Assembly: GCA_020081605.1 (NCBI GenBank)
Contig: JAHREC010000013.1
Coordinates: forward strand, 2,666,001-2,730,000
Length of the DNA stretch: 64,000 bases
From: Albifimbria verrucaria
Taxonomy: Eukaryota > Ascomycota > Sordariomycetes > Hypocreales > Stachybotryaceae
Reading direction: 5' to 3'
Numbering within the stretch: position 1 is the stretch's first letter; every line of letters begins with the position of its first letter. The position numbers were made by a program, and so were the translations under genes. This document shows positions 45,717 to 59,655 of this stretch, one piece after another. Under the pieces are notes generated by a model. It saw only the letters and a program-made list of their open reading frames with translations. It was not told the origin of the DNA and did not search any database.

Positions 45717-48700
45717 GGTGATGGTGTATATGTCCAAGATGGGTGGGTTGAATCTTTCAAAGATGCGTGAGGCTGGTTGTTTCCAAGCTCTTCCTTGTTA
45801 TTTGTGGCGAAGCAAAAATTCCCTGTCGAGAGAGTGTATGGTAGATGCGCTGCTCTGAGCGTATATAACAGTTGAAGTGTTATCGAAAGAGTGAGTTGGG
45901 GTTGACTGATGGATACTCGATATCCAGATAGTAGCAAGGGAAGCTGTTGTTTAAGACTCTGCCAACGAAGTCTTCTTGCGATATTTCAAACAGCGTGATG
46001 TGACGGGGAAGCAAAAGCAAGGTTGTCTCGAAAGGAGAGGAGATCAGAGCAGAGGAGAGGGTGGGAAGCGCATGATATTAGAAGGAATCCGGCGCCGGGG
46101 TGGGAGGGCCTGGGATGATGGCGACGAAACGCAGCCAGTGACCCAAAGGCAGGGCAGCGAGACAGGCCGAAATTGACAGACGGTACTGTACAGAGTACCT
46201 GGACAAAGAGGCGCTAGCAGGTTCTGAGGGAGGGTGGGACCTGAGCCACTAAGGCTGGGCCCTGGCCCCAACCAGGGGATGGACGGCGGGTACAGTACCT
46301 TAAGGTTGCGGCGCCCCGGTGCAGGGCGGGGGCGGCGACGTCGCGCGGAGAGGTACCGGTACGTGTTGCTCCTCGCTGCACCCGCACCTGCACGCGGTGC
46401 CTAAGCTACGGTGCCACCCAAACAAAGGTACTGTACCTTGCCCGGCCAAGAGCGACGCGCCCACAAAGGAGCGGAGATTAAGCCTGGGCCAACGCTTGTC
46501 TGTCTCGTCTGCTTGTCAGTGGCTTGTAATTTACAGGAATAATTGCGCCAGCCCGTCGCATGACCTGGTTGGAAGCCGGCGGGCGGTTGCGAGGTGGCAA
46601 GTGAAATTACCGCTCCTTCTCTTCACTGTAATTGACATTTTGCTTCATTTCGTTTTTCTTGTTAGTCCCGTAGGAAACCAATAGTCGCTACGTTTCGCGT
46701 CGCCCTCGTCTCGTCCTCAGAAAACCCCTCCCATCGTGTAAGTCGGGCTGGTGTAGCAACGGTGGGTAACAAGGCATGTAAGTGACACCACCCGCATCTG
46801 CGACAACGCTGTCGCACCTGTAGCACGCACACACATGGTCTCCTGGACACGGACGGGACGCATGGCCCGTTTGGGCTTGGTGGGTTGAACAGAGGCCATG
46901 GGCAGCGGCCACGACACACATGAGGTCATCCGCCAAAGCCAGCTCGGGTCATCATTCACAAACCTGATCGACACATCATGCATGGCGACCCCGGAGAAGA
47001 CGAAAAAGAATCGAAAAAAGAAAAAGAAAAAAAGAAAAAGAAACCATGTTGCCACGGCGCCAACCTTCGACACCTCCATAAGAGTTTTCATCTCCAGTTT
47101 TTCGCATCGGTAGTCGCCCATTCTCCCAGACACAAGTCATGTCGGCACTACCGCGGCAACCACACAGCAACCAAGACTCGCGTGCCCCAGTGGGTAGGTC
47201 TCCATCCGTCCACCCATCCATCCACCAAACCCGCGCTGTGTCTGGCTGCTGGCGAGCTAGTTAGCCGTTCATCTGTCGACCCGAGTAAGTTTGCAACGGC
47301 AACTGCAGCGGCGTTGCGGAGGTCATTCCCAACAAAGGATCGCGATCGCGGCCCTTCTCCATTCACACATCAGTTTAGCATCATGACTAGAAGCAGGGAA
47401 AAAGTTAAATGTTCCCGCGGGAGACGAGTAATGGAAAGAAATCCGCGCAAACGCCAGCTCGGTCGTCAATGAGCAATCAACGACGACATGGGTACCTGTA
47501 CCTGTGCCTGTGTCTCTACAATGAATGGATTGGTTGGATAAATCGTGGAGTGAGCCAGCGAGGCAGGCCAGGCCGACCATTCCAAGGGACCAGCGGGGCC
47601 TGGACGCTCCTGTTTCCTGTTCCCGCCGTGGCACAAAAAGAATTATTCGCCATGTCGATTTTTTCATTTCTTAAAATTTGCACAATTTCCCAGCGCGGCC
47701 TCTGATTGGCGCGCGGCGGCTCAGCTTTCTGTTCCTGCATCTGCCACGTCCCGCGGTACCTGGCGCCTTTCCGCATTGGGCAAGCCAGAGTGTGATTTTT
47801 GATGAGACCCGACCAAATGCCAGACAAGGATCAATGCCCTGCGGCCCCTGTCTTCCTGACTGTGCATGCATGGCCCAAGGGTGTTTGCACAAGGCAGAAA
47901 GGGAAACCTGGGGCCGAGATGAGATTCCCTCATTGTCCTCGTCTTGCCCTTTTCTGACCTGGTTCCCTTTGTCCTCCCCTCCCTCCCCAGCTGAGCCTAA
48001 TCTTGGTAGAGCCCATACTAAGGCCAGTTTCCCAAATAGGCATGTGTTACTCATGCTTTTAATTGACCACTAAGAGGATGGTAATAATCACCACTCACTC
48101 GCTCCTTGATTACCAGACAGACATATGTATAGCAATTCTGCTCATGGCATGGTCAAGGCTGGTCCCTGCCACGGCTCCCAAACGTGGTGAAAACGTTTGT
48201 CGGCTGGTCTGATCGCACTTTGTTTCCGCCTTGGCCCCAAACACAGTCTCGTCTCTCGCCCTGGGCCAAGCCAAGGTGCCTGCTTGGATGTTCAGGCCCT
48301 GCCCGGCACGCTGCCGCACCATCTGGCCCTCTGAAACAGGCCCTGTCTCGCTCAGCGCCAGAACCCCAAACAGGGCTCCAGCCTTTCAGACAAGGCAATT
48401 TCCCTTCGAACAAAGCCCCGGCTATGTTTCTACTCACCTCCACTCGACTCACTCACCCAGACCGCGCGCGCTCTTTGTCTCCTCCATTCGTGACCTCTCT
48501 GACGCATCACCTTGTTCCCGACTCCTCATGCAAGCTCTTTACGCGACAACTTCCGCGACGTCGTTGTTTCGTCAAAGGGCCGACCGCACAGGTCAGCTCT
48601 CCTCGTCGCCCAAACGACCAGCAGAACGGGACAGGCCTTGTTGCAGGCAAGGCCCTTGCTTGCTCGCTTGCCATGATTGCGCACATCTCGCCATCTCGCG

Positions 48701-49267
48701 CGCACGTTCCACCATTGACTCCCCGTTTTTCCCTTGCCGCGCCGGATGCTCGATCTGACATCCCAGCGCTCGATTCACCGTGTAAATCCGGGGCACGAGC
48801 GTGTCGCGTGCCATGCCATTGTTCCCGTCCGTGCCAACGGCCATAACGGGCCCCCAATTTTCTCGCTCTTTGTCTCTGGCTCGCTGACGAGGAATGCCGA
48901 ATACGTCCAGCTCTTTGTGCTATGATATCATTATTGGCCTTGTTGGTGAATTGCTCGATTTGACTCATCTAAAACATTCACTGCTCAAAGTTGCGTCACG
49001 ACTGATCTTAAGCCAACGTTTATAGAGCCAGTAATTGGATAAGTATACTGTACTGCATTAAATACAGCGAACCGGGCCAATGAGAACACATGCAATTACA
49101 ACATCTCTCTGAATTCCATAGCATCCACGTTACCTCACCACGTACTGCTACTTCGTGGGCCACTGCCCTTCCACTGGGTATATTTGATAACGAGCGTCCT
49201 GCCTCGCCGTCTCTGCCTCGCATGTGAATGACTACTTCATCCCTGGCCAGCCTTGTGATCTCTCCCA
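45717..49267. other. long intergenic region, no supported gene
   Basis: 3.5 kb in which frames of up to 220 codons overlap on both strands, with Arg/Pro/Ser-rich low-complexity translations and no domain. A purine tract of GAAAAAG units lies at 46995-47044. Probably regulatory and untranslated sequence. Part of the left half is the upstream region of the GPI protein gene. Confidence 0.45.
46995..47044 (+). repeat. A/G simple repeat
   Basis: Imperfect GAAAAA / AAAGAAAAAG purine tract of about 50 bp in intergenic sequence. Confidence 0.8.
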
Positions 49268-51744
49268 CTAGGCTGCACCCTTCTTGGCCTGCGTGTGCTG
49301 GTCCGCGATCTCGTCGTGATACAGATCGGGACATGTCGCACTCTTTTTGGAAGACATAGCGCTTGGTCCACCACGGCAGCACCGTGAATAGTTGATATCT
49401 AGCGTGCGTCCTGTCCGGGACTGCAAACACTTGATCCAGTTCCTCCAACGTCTTCTGCTTGGTCTCCGGCACGAACAGGAAGATGAGCGCTAGCGCGACC
49501 AAGTTTAGCCCGGCATAGAAACCAAACGCGCCTGTCGCTGTCATGGCGGTCAGCATACGCGGAAACGTCGAGGACAGCACCGAAGCCCAGAAGTTGTTTG
49601 TAGCCACAGCCCATGACATTCCAATTTCACGATGTGAAAGCGGGAACACTTCGGCCGAGTACATGAAGGGCACGGGGCCGCCACCTGCGAACAACGAGGT
49701 CAGTTGTGTTTGGGTTCGGTATCAAGCACGTCGTCTCACCTGGAGAGTAAAAGGCAGCGAATATGTAGACGAACGTTGCCACAGCTGCGATTCGTGGCGT
49801 GCTGTTCTCCACATCAGGCTCAATGAGGTAGCAAAGACCGGCAGCTACATCAGGATCGTCAGCATCAGAATATCGTGGTACAAATACGCCATGTCACAAA
49901 CCTAAGAGTGTCCAGAACATATTCGGGAACGTGAATAACAAAAGGGCTCGACGACCATACGTGTCTATGGTTACAACAGCGGGCCATGCGAAGATGAAGT
50001 TGATCAGTCCGAATCCGAAACTGGCCCATAAGGCGGTATAGTCGTCAATTCCACTTTGCTTGAAGATGGTGGCGCTGTAGAAGGCAATGATGTTGATACC
50101 TTGGCAACCCAGTTAGCTGACTTGGCAGGCTTAATATGACACGTCGAATGCAACTTACCACACATCTGCTGTGCAATCATGACGATACCTGAGGCCCAGG
50201 CTGCTCGGCGAATTCTAGGGATTGTGAAGAGCTCCACAAAACGAGTGAACATGTTACCAGTAACTTTGAGGCCAGTCTCCTGCACGAGCACGTCCTCCTG
50301 CGCGAGGAGGCAGTCGATGTAGTAAAGATCTCGGGCCGCCTGCAGTGGTGTATTCCTGAGCTTGAGCAGGGACTGCCAAGCTTTCTCGTGCTTGTTCTTC
50401 TTCATGTACCAACGAGGACTTTCAGGGCAGAAAAATGTGCCGAGAACAAGAGGCACGGCGGGGATGAAAGCAGATCCAAACTGCAGTCGCCACGAGATGT
50501 CACCGGTCTTTCCAACAATCAAATTGGCGCAGGTTCCCAGAAAGATGCCTAAGAGTAGCCTATTAGCACGCGCGGAAGCAGCCAGCTCAAGAAGCGTATC
50601 TCACCGAAAGCAGTCCAGACTTGCCAGGACATGACCAAGCCACCGCGGATAACGGCCGGGGCATTCTCAGCCGAGAAGACGGGGACAGTGACCTCCTTCA
50701 AACCCATACCAATACCAAGAAGCATTCTGATGGCACGTATTAGTGACTGACAGTTATAACTGTTGCTTGGACTAGTGCACCTACCTGCTGGCTGCGAGCT
50801 GACCCCAGGTTTGGGAGAGGGCCATGCCGAAGGGGGCAAGCAGGGAGAAAATGGCGGCAATGAAGATGACACCACGACGGCCAAGGAGGTCATTGAGGGG
50901 TCGGAAATCCATCCTGCACTGTAAGGGGTCAGCCAACTGTTACGTTCATGGTGAAAGGCTTAAACTCTGCAAGGGATCTACCTACAATAAAGCAATGGTA
51001 ATGTATGGGATCGAGTTGACAAAACCAATGATCCAACTGTTGGAGGCGCAAGTGCCTTCATTGGCAACAGGACCACAAGAGGATCCAGCAGTATCCGGGA
51101 TGCCAAGGGCTTGGTGGAAGGTCAAGTTGGCACCATTGGAACCAGTCTGTGGCCATGGTTAGCAAGCTGGATTTGACACATAAGGATGGCGCATCCGATG
51201 GCACTCGGCTGACACAAGCGGAACTCACCTGATCCCAACCTTGAATAGCTGCAGCGATGGAGTTGAGGATGATGGTGTAGTATAGGGGCCATGGGTGCTT
51301 CCATCGGTGGGTAACCTCCTCTCGCAGGGCCTGCTTCTCGGTCTCATCGAGCTCCTCAAGCGACTCAAATAGAGCAGGGTTCTGGGCGACGAGAGCACCC
51401 TTCCTCAAGAGAGGAAGAATGTCGGCAGGGAGACCTTTTGCCTGCTGCCAGGTGGCGACATCCTCGAGGAGCTGCTCACGGGGAATGCCCGTAAGAGGGT
51501 TGCGGATCTCACCCTCGAGGTTCTTCTTGAGATTCTCGGCGATGCTGGGACGGCGCGGCTGGTTGACAATCTCATCCTCGTGCTGGACGGCGCTGTGGGG
51601 TTTTGTAAGCTTTGGAGAGCTCAGAGACAATGGGCGGTAGATTGTGGGGTTGAGACAGTCTGAAGGGAGAGTGAGGCAGAGGGTATAAACATACGGTTTG
51701 CCGCTGGTGTCGTCTAAGACACGCTTCTCGTCGGAAGACGACAT
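49268..51744 (-). CDS. MFS sugar porter, twelve-helix
   Basis: Nine exons: 51695-51744, 51229-51592, 50986-51146, 50785-50918, 50605-50726, 50159-50548, 49902-50099, 49740-49844 and 49268-49684. One missing base at GGGG 50897-50900 and one extra A in the A run at 49344-49348 (minus strand) give 646 residues. A soluble N-terminus of about 115 residues has [24 protein letters not shown]. Sugar-porter signatures follow: [14 protein letters not shown] after helix 2, [69 protein letters not shown] and [14 protein letters not shown]. Substrate unknown. If the A run is read as printed, the protein instead runs on in frame to 49020 with about 80 residues of non-family sequence. Confidence 0.88.
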
Positions 51745-52370
51745 GATTGAGAGATAGCCGCCGAGGTCTAGACGATGTCTAACAAGTGGGTTGGGTATTG
51801 GGCCTCGTGGGAAGTGTCTTAACGACACGAGCTACGACGCACACGAGAAGCGACGAAGCCACGAGCAGTGGGACGATGAGAAGGAGACGAGTAGGAAAGG
51901 AAAAAAGACGGGAGGAGGATGAGGGGTAGATAAGTTGCGTCGCATGGCAAGGAAATGGGGGAGGCATGAGAGCAGCTGGCACCAGCTTCCCAAGCCGGCG
52001 CCCGGTTGCATAGAGTGATGGATGCAGTCAAGAGACATATGGACAGAGCTCGCATGGTGAAGAGAAGTCGGGTCCGTGGCGTGTACATGGCAGTACATTG
52101 GGAGTGCAGGGTCCCAGGCTAATGCAACCGGCGATAGACATGGACGGAGCAGGGTGTAGATCCTCGCCAGGCCATGGTCCCTTGCCAGTTTTCTTTGTCG
52201 ACGTCTGGTCTGGTTGGGGGCCGATGGAGGGCAAGGGAAGGGACAGGAGGGAGGAGAGGGAGGGAGGGGGGTGTATCTGTTCGAGGGTTTGTATCTCGCA
52301 TGTACATTACGGGTATCGATGGTGTGGGAGAGCAAAATGGATCTGGTCATCTGTATTCGAAGCTCGATAT

Positions 52371-52395
52371 TGAGGTGAGGTGAGGTGAGGTGAGG
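52371..52395 (+). repeat. TGAGG pentamer repeat, five units
   Basis: Five perfect TGAGG units at 52371-52395, followed by TGGGG. About 630 bp upstream of the sugar porter start codon. Confidence 0.85.
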
Positions 52396-52518
52396 TGGGG
52401 TTGGGTTGGGAGGACAATGACCACGACAATGGCTGGCTCAGGGACTTGAGCCGTGTTAGTGACAGCCATGTCTCGAGAGCCACGCTAGCTGCTGGTATGG
52501 CAGCACCACAGGGTGTGT

Positions 52519-52549
52519 GGAGAGGAGAGGAGAGGAGAGGAGAGAGGAG
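52519..52549 (+). repeat. GGAGA purine repeat
   Basis: GGAGA/GGAGAGA units over about 31 bp in the upstream region of the sugar porter gene. Confidence 0.8.
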
Positions 52550-55500
52550 TATGGCGAGAACTTTTGTTGCTGCCGCGGTGAGAGTTGGGCGTGTGAAAGA
52601 AAAGAGGAGAGGAGGGCAGCGCAGAATGGGTGATGGTTAAGGTAAGGCCCGGCATTGAAGCTTGTGATGATTTTGGATCTGACGATGATACCTTACCTTA
52701 CCATACCTCAGCATGCCTTAGCTTACTGCACCAGGGCAGCACATGCATACCTACTACATACCTCCATACATTAGGTGCCCAAGGCTAGGTAGGTAACTTA
52801 CAGTGCATGCTAGCGAGAACCAGTACTACATGCTCCATCCATGTCTGGAAATGGAAACAAGCTCTGTGGCTTAATTGGGCACAGAAATGTCCCGTCTGGG
52901 GAAGCGGTGGGGCATCGGTGGATTGGCCAATAGCCGTCTTGGCGATGATCTTGTGATCATCCCTCCTCTTCGCATCTTCCTCTTGTGCATGCATCTCGAG
53001 AGCCGGCCTGGCACGGGATTGAAACCCTCGACCCAATCAGCACCCTCCTCTCGCCATCCGTGCATCGCCATCCCTGGCCGGAAGCTTAAAGAATATGGCT
53101 GCCTAGAAGCAAGGCTACTGTCCAGCGTCCTGCCGACGATACCAAATGCTACATCGCATGCAATCCGACCACCGGCACCACCAGCCTCGACCACAGCAAG
53201 GTCGCTTAGATTCCTCGCCCAGGCATGGGAGCCATGCTGCGTTGGTTTTGTCTCTCCTCAGCCAGCCAGCCAAGTCAGTCAGTCCACCACACCCAACCAG
53301 CCGCCCAGGATGTCGTCCATGCTGCCGTTCATGTTGCGGTGAGAAAAACGACGGTATATTTGTGACATATATGGCGTTCTCCAAGGGTCGAGGCGCATCT
53401 TCCTCCGCCATGTGCCAGTCACCTTATCGCATGGTCTTCTCTCTGAACCGGGTACCCACCTTGTACCAAGCTGATCGCTTACCACAAACACCACATGGCT
53501 TGTCTCAGAACCGTTGCTTGCATGGGCATCCACAATCCCCAAAGCGAAGCACGTCAAGGTTCGAGCCGTTCCAACTCATATGCATTACCCGACTGCCAGT
53601 TGAGCCTTGCTTGCCTCCTCTTCTCTTCTCGTCTCTTCTCATCGTTCCTCAAGGTTTCTGCCTCTTCTCCACCGCATCCGTCAGCTCGTGGACGCCACAT
53701 GCGGAGAAGCCATGCCAACAACAATAAGCCATGGCCTATTGCCCTCCCTCCATCTCCGGCGCGGGATGACGTAGCGTTCTTTGAATAATTACCGATGCCA
53801 CCCTGTTTGTGAGCTGACAACAAACGAAGTGGTTGGGTGCATCGCGCTCTCGGCCAATCGTGTCATCTTCTCCCCATCCCGCGTGCACATGGAAAGAAAA
53901 AGCTCAAGCTCCTCAGCATCCATCAAGGAGAACTTTCTGAACCAATCAATCTCAGTTTCCGCTGGTCGTGACAACACCGCTCAAACGATGATAAAGATTT
54001 GAGCTAGTTGGCCATTAGTCGCTTCTCGAGGGGTCCCCGTTCACCTCGTGTCTCGCGCCTTCGCTTCTCGCCTTCAACGTTCTTCGGCTCCATGACCATC
54101 GCTGCATTGTGGGTTTAAGTTCTTGAATAAGCATCTTCGAGAAATGTTTAGTTGTCACGAGACCCTGTTAAATAGTGGCAATCGCCGGCTTTGTCCTAGC
54201 TTCCAAACGTCGGACATCTCGGCCTCGAGCATTTGACTTTCCGGCATCTTCAAACAGAGCCTCCCCGCGTTTCTGCCGCCGGGAGGGGCAATAGCATTCT
54301 CTCATTCCTCCGTGATAGCTGTCGTCCGCGCGTGGCTGAACCCTAGATCGATCGCGGCCCGCAGATTAGACCTGTCGGCCTCGCGTGGAAGTCTGCACAC
54401 GTTGTGATCCTAAATTGACGGCGCAAACCTTACCCCAGATTTGTTTGTTCGAATCGTTTTGACAATTAATAAGACAGACACGTGCTTGAACTCGACAGAT
54501 GCGGTCATTTCCAAAGGAAAATATAATTCCAATCGCCGATTTCATGTGCAACGTTCACGGCCGAAAGACACGACGTCAGAAGATCGTTGAGCCTCGGATG
54601 TGCTCTCAGGACCCTTGATCCTTGGCGCTTGGTTCTAGTGGAGAACTCATTCATGATCGTCTCTCTTATCATTGGGGCTCCAGTCTCGCCTAACGCACGG
54701 TAGTCGGGGCAAGCAGCGATTTCTGGATGCCAAGAGCGAGCCCCGTTGCTCGTCGCACACACTTGGCCTCCCTTGCCCAGCCGTTTCCCTCATCGATATG
54801 AAGGTGGGGATATGTGGACGAGCCCGCAAATAGTGTTTCTCGACCGTACGATACTAGCAGGCATACTCGTAAGCGATCTCTGATATGGCCAGCATTGAGT
54901 TATCATCACCAGTTGTTGACGTCGTTCGATTGATAGGATATCCCGGCACCCCAGGCCAGGCTCTGTCGCATCCAGAAAAGTTCAACCACGTGCAGTGGCT
55001 ATAACAACCATCGCATATCACGATGCACCACAGGCATTATCCATGGCCACCGGAACATTTTCTACGGTCTCGGGTAGGTATGGCTAAAAAGTCAGTCCAG
55101 CAGTACATAACTTCTATTCCAATTGCCTCGGGCAATTTAAACTCACTGACATTCCTCTGTGCTATGGTCAATTCCTCGGTAATGATTGGCTTTCGCATCG
55201 TAGGATTATTTACCGAGATGACCCGTCCATGCTGGCGGATAGTGTCCACTCTACCGGATACCGAGAAGCTAGAACGACCTGCAGCATCGCATCGCACGTC
55301 TCGCTTGAGCCAACTACCGGCAATCCTTGGTCATGCATTATGGCAATTCCCACGAGGTAATATCTTGCAAATGTGTCTCGAAGCTTTTCATCATATATGC
55401 GAAACTACAAAATGCGCCAGTCTGTGCCCAGACGCTTAACTAGGTAGCGCTCCCGTTCCGTCAGCCTTGCAAAAGCCAACGGTCCGTTTCATGACATTTG

Positions 55501-56228
55501 GCGTTTTGAAAGTAACGTGCATCGTCTGATTGTGCGGATCAGCCGGAGACCCTTCGAGAACTCCAATCTGGAAGCTGCCCCGTCCTGCTCCAAAGATAAT
55601 CCTGGAAGCCCCATCTATATGTGTCGGTGGTGAAAACGGGGACTATACCCGAGCGGAGTTCAGTCCGCACACACAACACAAACACACCAGCTCGGGTGGC
55701 TTTGGAACGGTCCCCTTTCGCCGCTCCACTTGGCGGCCTTTCTCACGCCACCCGTCTTTGACAGGATAGGACGGACCGTGTCCGCCTGTGGGTCAATTTA
55801 GTTCCCTAGCTGCCCATTATGTGCTTTTACTCCGCTATTGGCTGCCTCAAAGTTATTATTGAGGAGGAGTGTTTGTCATGCTCGTTGCTGGCTCAATCCC
55901 AAGCCAATGTCGCCCGGCCGAGGTATGGCTACCATGAGCTGGAGTCGTCTTCTCGGTGAAATCTCACGATTCTTTGGAGGAGCCTTAGGACGGAGATTGG
56001 GATGCAAAAAAATTGCTTCAACGGGCTAGGTAGAACAAGCCAACCTCTATTCATCTGCATGTCCGAGTTCACGCTTGCAATGTAATTTCCTTGGGTATAT
56101 TGACTGTATGTATCTTGATGGAGAACTGATCTAGTCGCTTCATTCGTTCGTAATATAGTTCAAAATTGTTTGTTTTGTACAGGAATAGCAGTAAAGGCGC
56201 GTTTCGTAGTTTCATGGACCAGGGCTCC

Positions 56229-57766
56229 TCACGAGCGTATCTCGATTTCGGTCGTCCGGACAATGCCCTTGGGGTCGCCCTGTAGTATCCTCTCCTCGCT
56301 ATCTGACCGCGAAAGCTGCTGGCCCTTTTCGAAAATGCCGTCGGAATCGGCCCCTCCTTCCACAGTTGTCTCTAGCCTATTCGACTTGTTGCCGTAGGGT
56401 CTGTTGCTAAGCTCGAATTCCATGTCATCAAAGGTATGGTCGGGACGGGACATCCGTGCAGAGCGTAGGGCAGTGCCACGAGATTGGCGCGATTGGTGAG
56501 ACTGGTTGTTGCCGTAGTATTCGCCATAATATTTGTCGCGGCTGGACAGCTTGAGAGCGTGGCCGACTAGTGGCTTAAGAGTCGGAGCGCAGGCAGCGAT
56601 GATGCCGAGGTTGAGTTGAAGACTAAGGATCATGTTAGCAATCGTTGGCAGATTCGGCCCTCTCCGTATTAACTCACCATGCGTAAAACTGAATCCATTG
56701 GTCGCTTAAGCTCCTTGTTAGTATTCCTGTTGGTAACTGTCGTGTAGTTGATTAGACTTACAATTGCGCATCCTTGCCTCTGGGCTGTGCGATCTGGTAG
56801 TAGGCCTTTACTCCGCCCATGGCCACCGCACTACAGTCAACTGTTAATTTTCATTCTCCGAAGTAGACGTTGTATTAAGCCAGGAGTAGCAGCTTACAAG
56901 TAACCCAGACTCAGAATGACAATCAGGTAAACTCGAGTTCGCAGCTTCATCTTGAGAGTCCAAATGATCGGGACGGGCAGGGTGGCGCATGCGACGTCGG
57001 TGAAGATGTTGAATCCTAAGCATGTTAGAGTTGACGAGAATCTTGGAGGAAAGAAACAAGTCCGCGACACTCACCAGTATTAACCAGAGCAAATGTGACG
57101 AAGAGCTTGATATCATAGCATTTTCGAGGAATTCGCGAGTCCCAGTTGCCTTTGAATGGAGTGCAGTGGAAGAAGAAGGTGCAGCAGGCCATGATTGAGT
57201 AGGCGATGATGAAAGCTATAGTGGTCAGATTCCGTCTTGGACTCTCAAACTTTTCAACAGTCCAAGCTCGTCGATCATTGACTTACCGATCAGTGACCAC
57301 AGCGCATACGTGTACCACCGCGTGCGGCTTAGACGAAGCAACGAGAGTGCCAAAGATATCTTGAGGAGGCCCAACGCAATAATATGGACGGCAATCGACT
57401 GAACATAACCAAGCTTGGAGAACTCGACTTGATCCGGTTTGGAGCTTAGAACCGTGTGTCTGCCGAGGCCGTACTTGATCTGGCAGAGATAGATAATGTA
57501 GCCGCCCAACGCTCCAATCTACAAGGCGAACCATTAGACAAAATACGCAGAGGCGTCCTGCGTAAACAACTTACCGCAGCCAGAACCATGACTACATCGT
57601 CGTTTCGAGGTGACTTGACGACAATGAATCGTGTGTAAAGCCGGACGCCGACAAACAGCAAAGCCAGGAAGTGGAAGACGCCCACAACACCCAGAATCCG
57701 CGGCAAGTTGCTCTCGCTCGCCCAAGCCGGGTCGATCGTCATCGTGGTTGGCGATCCGGAAGACAT
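56229..57766 (-). CDS. seven-helix fungal-rhodopsin-domain membrane protein (PTH11-like without CFEM)
   Basis: Seven exons: 57575-57766, 57287-57518, 57075-57215, 56898-57015, 56762-56830, 56678-56704 and 56229-56622, in frame throughout, 390 residues. It has seven hydrophobic segments, including ILGVVGVFHFLALLFVGVRL, the conserved DDVVMVLAA at helix 2, KYGLGRHT in the loop, ALGLLKISLALSLLRL, FIIAYSIMACCTFFFHC with FKGNWD, DVACATLPVPIIWTLKM, and LGIIAACAPTLKPL at helix 7. These are the signatures of the fungal rhodopsin-like family that includes Pth11-type receptors, but there is no N-terminal CFEM domain. A cytoplasmic tail of about 110 residues is rich in Ser/Arg/Asp. Ligand unknown. Confidence 0.88.
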
Positions 57767-59655
57767 GACGACGGGGCAGATCGCTTGGCCTCGCAGCGAA
57801 GCGCACAGTAACGGATGAGTTGCAAGGGATCGGTGATGTTCAGTGTCCAGACGATCGGACCCGTGGGTAAGATAAGGCCTTTGAACAAGCACCAGACAGG
57901 AGGATCTTCCTACCCGAGATGGGAAGAAAAGAAGGGAAAGACTGGGTCAAGCTACTGGAGATGTGAATCCAGATAGGGTACAAGATCTGCGTTTTCTATG
58001 CACCACTGCTCCCTCGCTTCGTACGGCCCAGACGGACGGAGCCCCTGCAAGGATGGACTAAGACAGCTTCGAGCAAGCCAAGAGGCTTCCGGGGAAGAGA
58101 GGAACAGGTTGATCTACTCCTTTGGGTCAATGGCTTGCGCCCACAGAACAAACAGCTTGGCGAAGGACGAAACACCACCAAGACTCTTCCCCCCTCCCCA
58201 TGAGGAAGGCCCTTTGCTTTTATTCAACGAAAATCTCTGGCTGCCCTCGGGAGTTTACAATCTACCGAACCCACCAACCTGGTTGCTCCCAGAAACTCCT
58301 TTCATCTGGAAGTTCGTGGTTCCAGCCGAGTGTCTCGGTGTCTTGGATACCCTCTCCACTGCCCCATTCCCGAAAAGCAATTCCCTGCATGCTTCTCTGC
58401 ATCTTGTGCCCCTGGCCACGTTCGTGTTTGCCTCATGGCACCCATGCCCACAAGCGAGGGCGAGGAAGTAATAAAAAAAAGTAAAAAAATTCGAGGAAAA
58501 CTGTGAAGGCCGAGGGCCGGTGGTTCAGTCGCCTCTCTCGTCCGCTACGTATGGCAGGACAAGGATCAATAACCTCGCCGAACAGCCGTAGCAGGGGACT
58601 GAGGAGAGGTGTGGAGTACATGCGAGAGCCATTTAACCTCCCCGGTCCCGGCATATGACATGGATGCAACCCAAGCCAGCCAAAGAGATGTCGTCAAACC
58701 AGGGTCCCCTGCTTCGAGGTTCCACAGAGCAAATGCAAATGGGGCCCTCGATACTGTCGTAACAGGAAAACCCTCAACCTCCAAACCTTGCCCGGGGCGT
58801 TGTTTGCAGCGAGGATGGGCCGGATCCGCTAGCCAGGAGCTCCATCGTCATCCTTGGTCAATGGGGCCTTGGGGCCTTGGGGGCTTCTTGATCAGCTCAG
58901 AAGAGGGCATCCAGGACTGTGTTTGCCCTCTCTCCCACACGTTTCTCTCGCCACAGGGATATCCGGCTTGTTCTCTGCATGCAGGCGACATTGCGGTCCT
59001 CTTGGCAGACCAGCAAGAGAAATGATGCCGCCCCAGCTTTTGCCCCTTGCGTGCCCTCTGCCAATTGACCTGGTCTTGGGCAAATCTAAAATATCCCGAG
59101 ACTATTGCCATAGTATAGCCTGATATTGCCCCCGTCCCCTTGTATTCCCTTGCTATTCCCCGTCCTCGTGTTTGTTATCAGAGTGGGATTTGTTGGCTCT
59201 CTCTTCTTGTTGCTCTGCATGTTGGCCGTCTGTCGTTCATCCACCACACCACCACCACCGCTGCTTCCCGAGATTGTGGCTTCGCCCGGCCTTGTCGTGG
59301 GTCTCCCAGCTCTGCTTAAGCTGCCTTAGCTGCCTGAGACTATTTGCTTGGTTCGCCGCAAAGGCCCATCTTGCTGCCCACGTTGCCCTTGCATCCCACC
59401 GAACCTCATCCGTGCCACGGCAAGCGTGGAGCGACGGCGACCCCATTGACATCTGTTAGTTTGTTGTTCGAAGGATCCGGTTCGAAGCTCTTATATCCAA
59501 CGATTCCTTGCCCATCCCCAGGTCTTCTCTTCCCCTTCTCCTCAGCGTCGATCTCCCACTCAACCCTTCCCCATCGTCGCCCCTTACACCACGTTCCTTA
59601 CAGATCTCTCGAAAGCAACGACACCTGCTACTCAACCTCCTCCCCTTTAGCAGCC
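57767..59655. other. divergent promoter region of the receptor and tyrosinase genes
   Basis: 1.9 kb with overlapping non-domain frames on both strands. 59100-59655 is pyrimidine-rich on the plus strand and looks like the tyrosinase leader. No further gene supported. Confidence 0.5.

Larger units (their letters stand above)
51745..56228. other. long intergenic region, no supported gene
   Basis: 4.5 kb without a gene I can support. 51745-52650 is the upstream region of the sugar porter and contains simple repeats. 53100-53750 has overlapping frames on both strands without domains. 54000-56228 is non-coding by eye. Confidence 0.45.

Noticed and set aside
48184..48846. 220-codon open frame on the plus strand
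   Set aside because: Arg/Pro/Ser-rich composition, overlapped by other equally long frames on both strands, and no domain; typical of non-coding GC-rich sequence.
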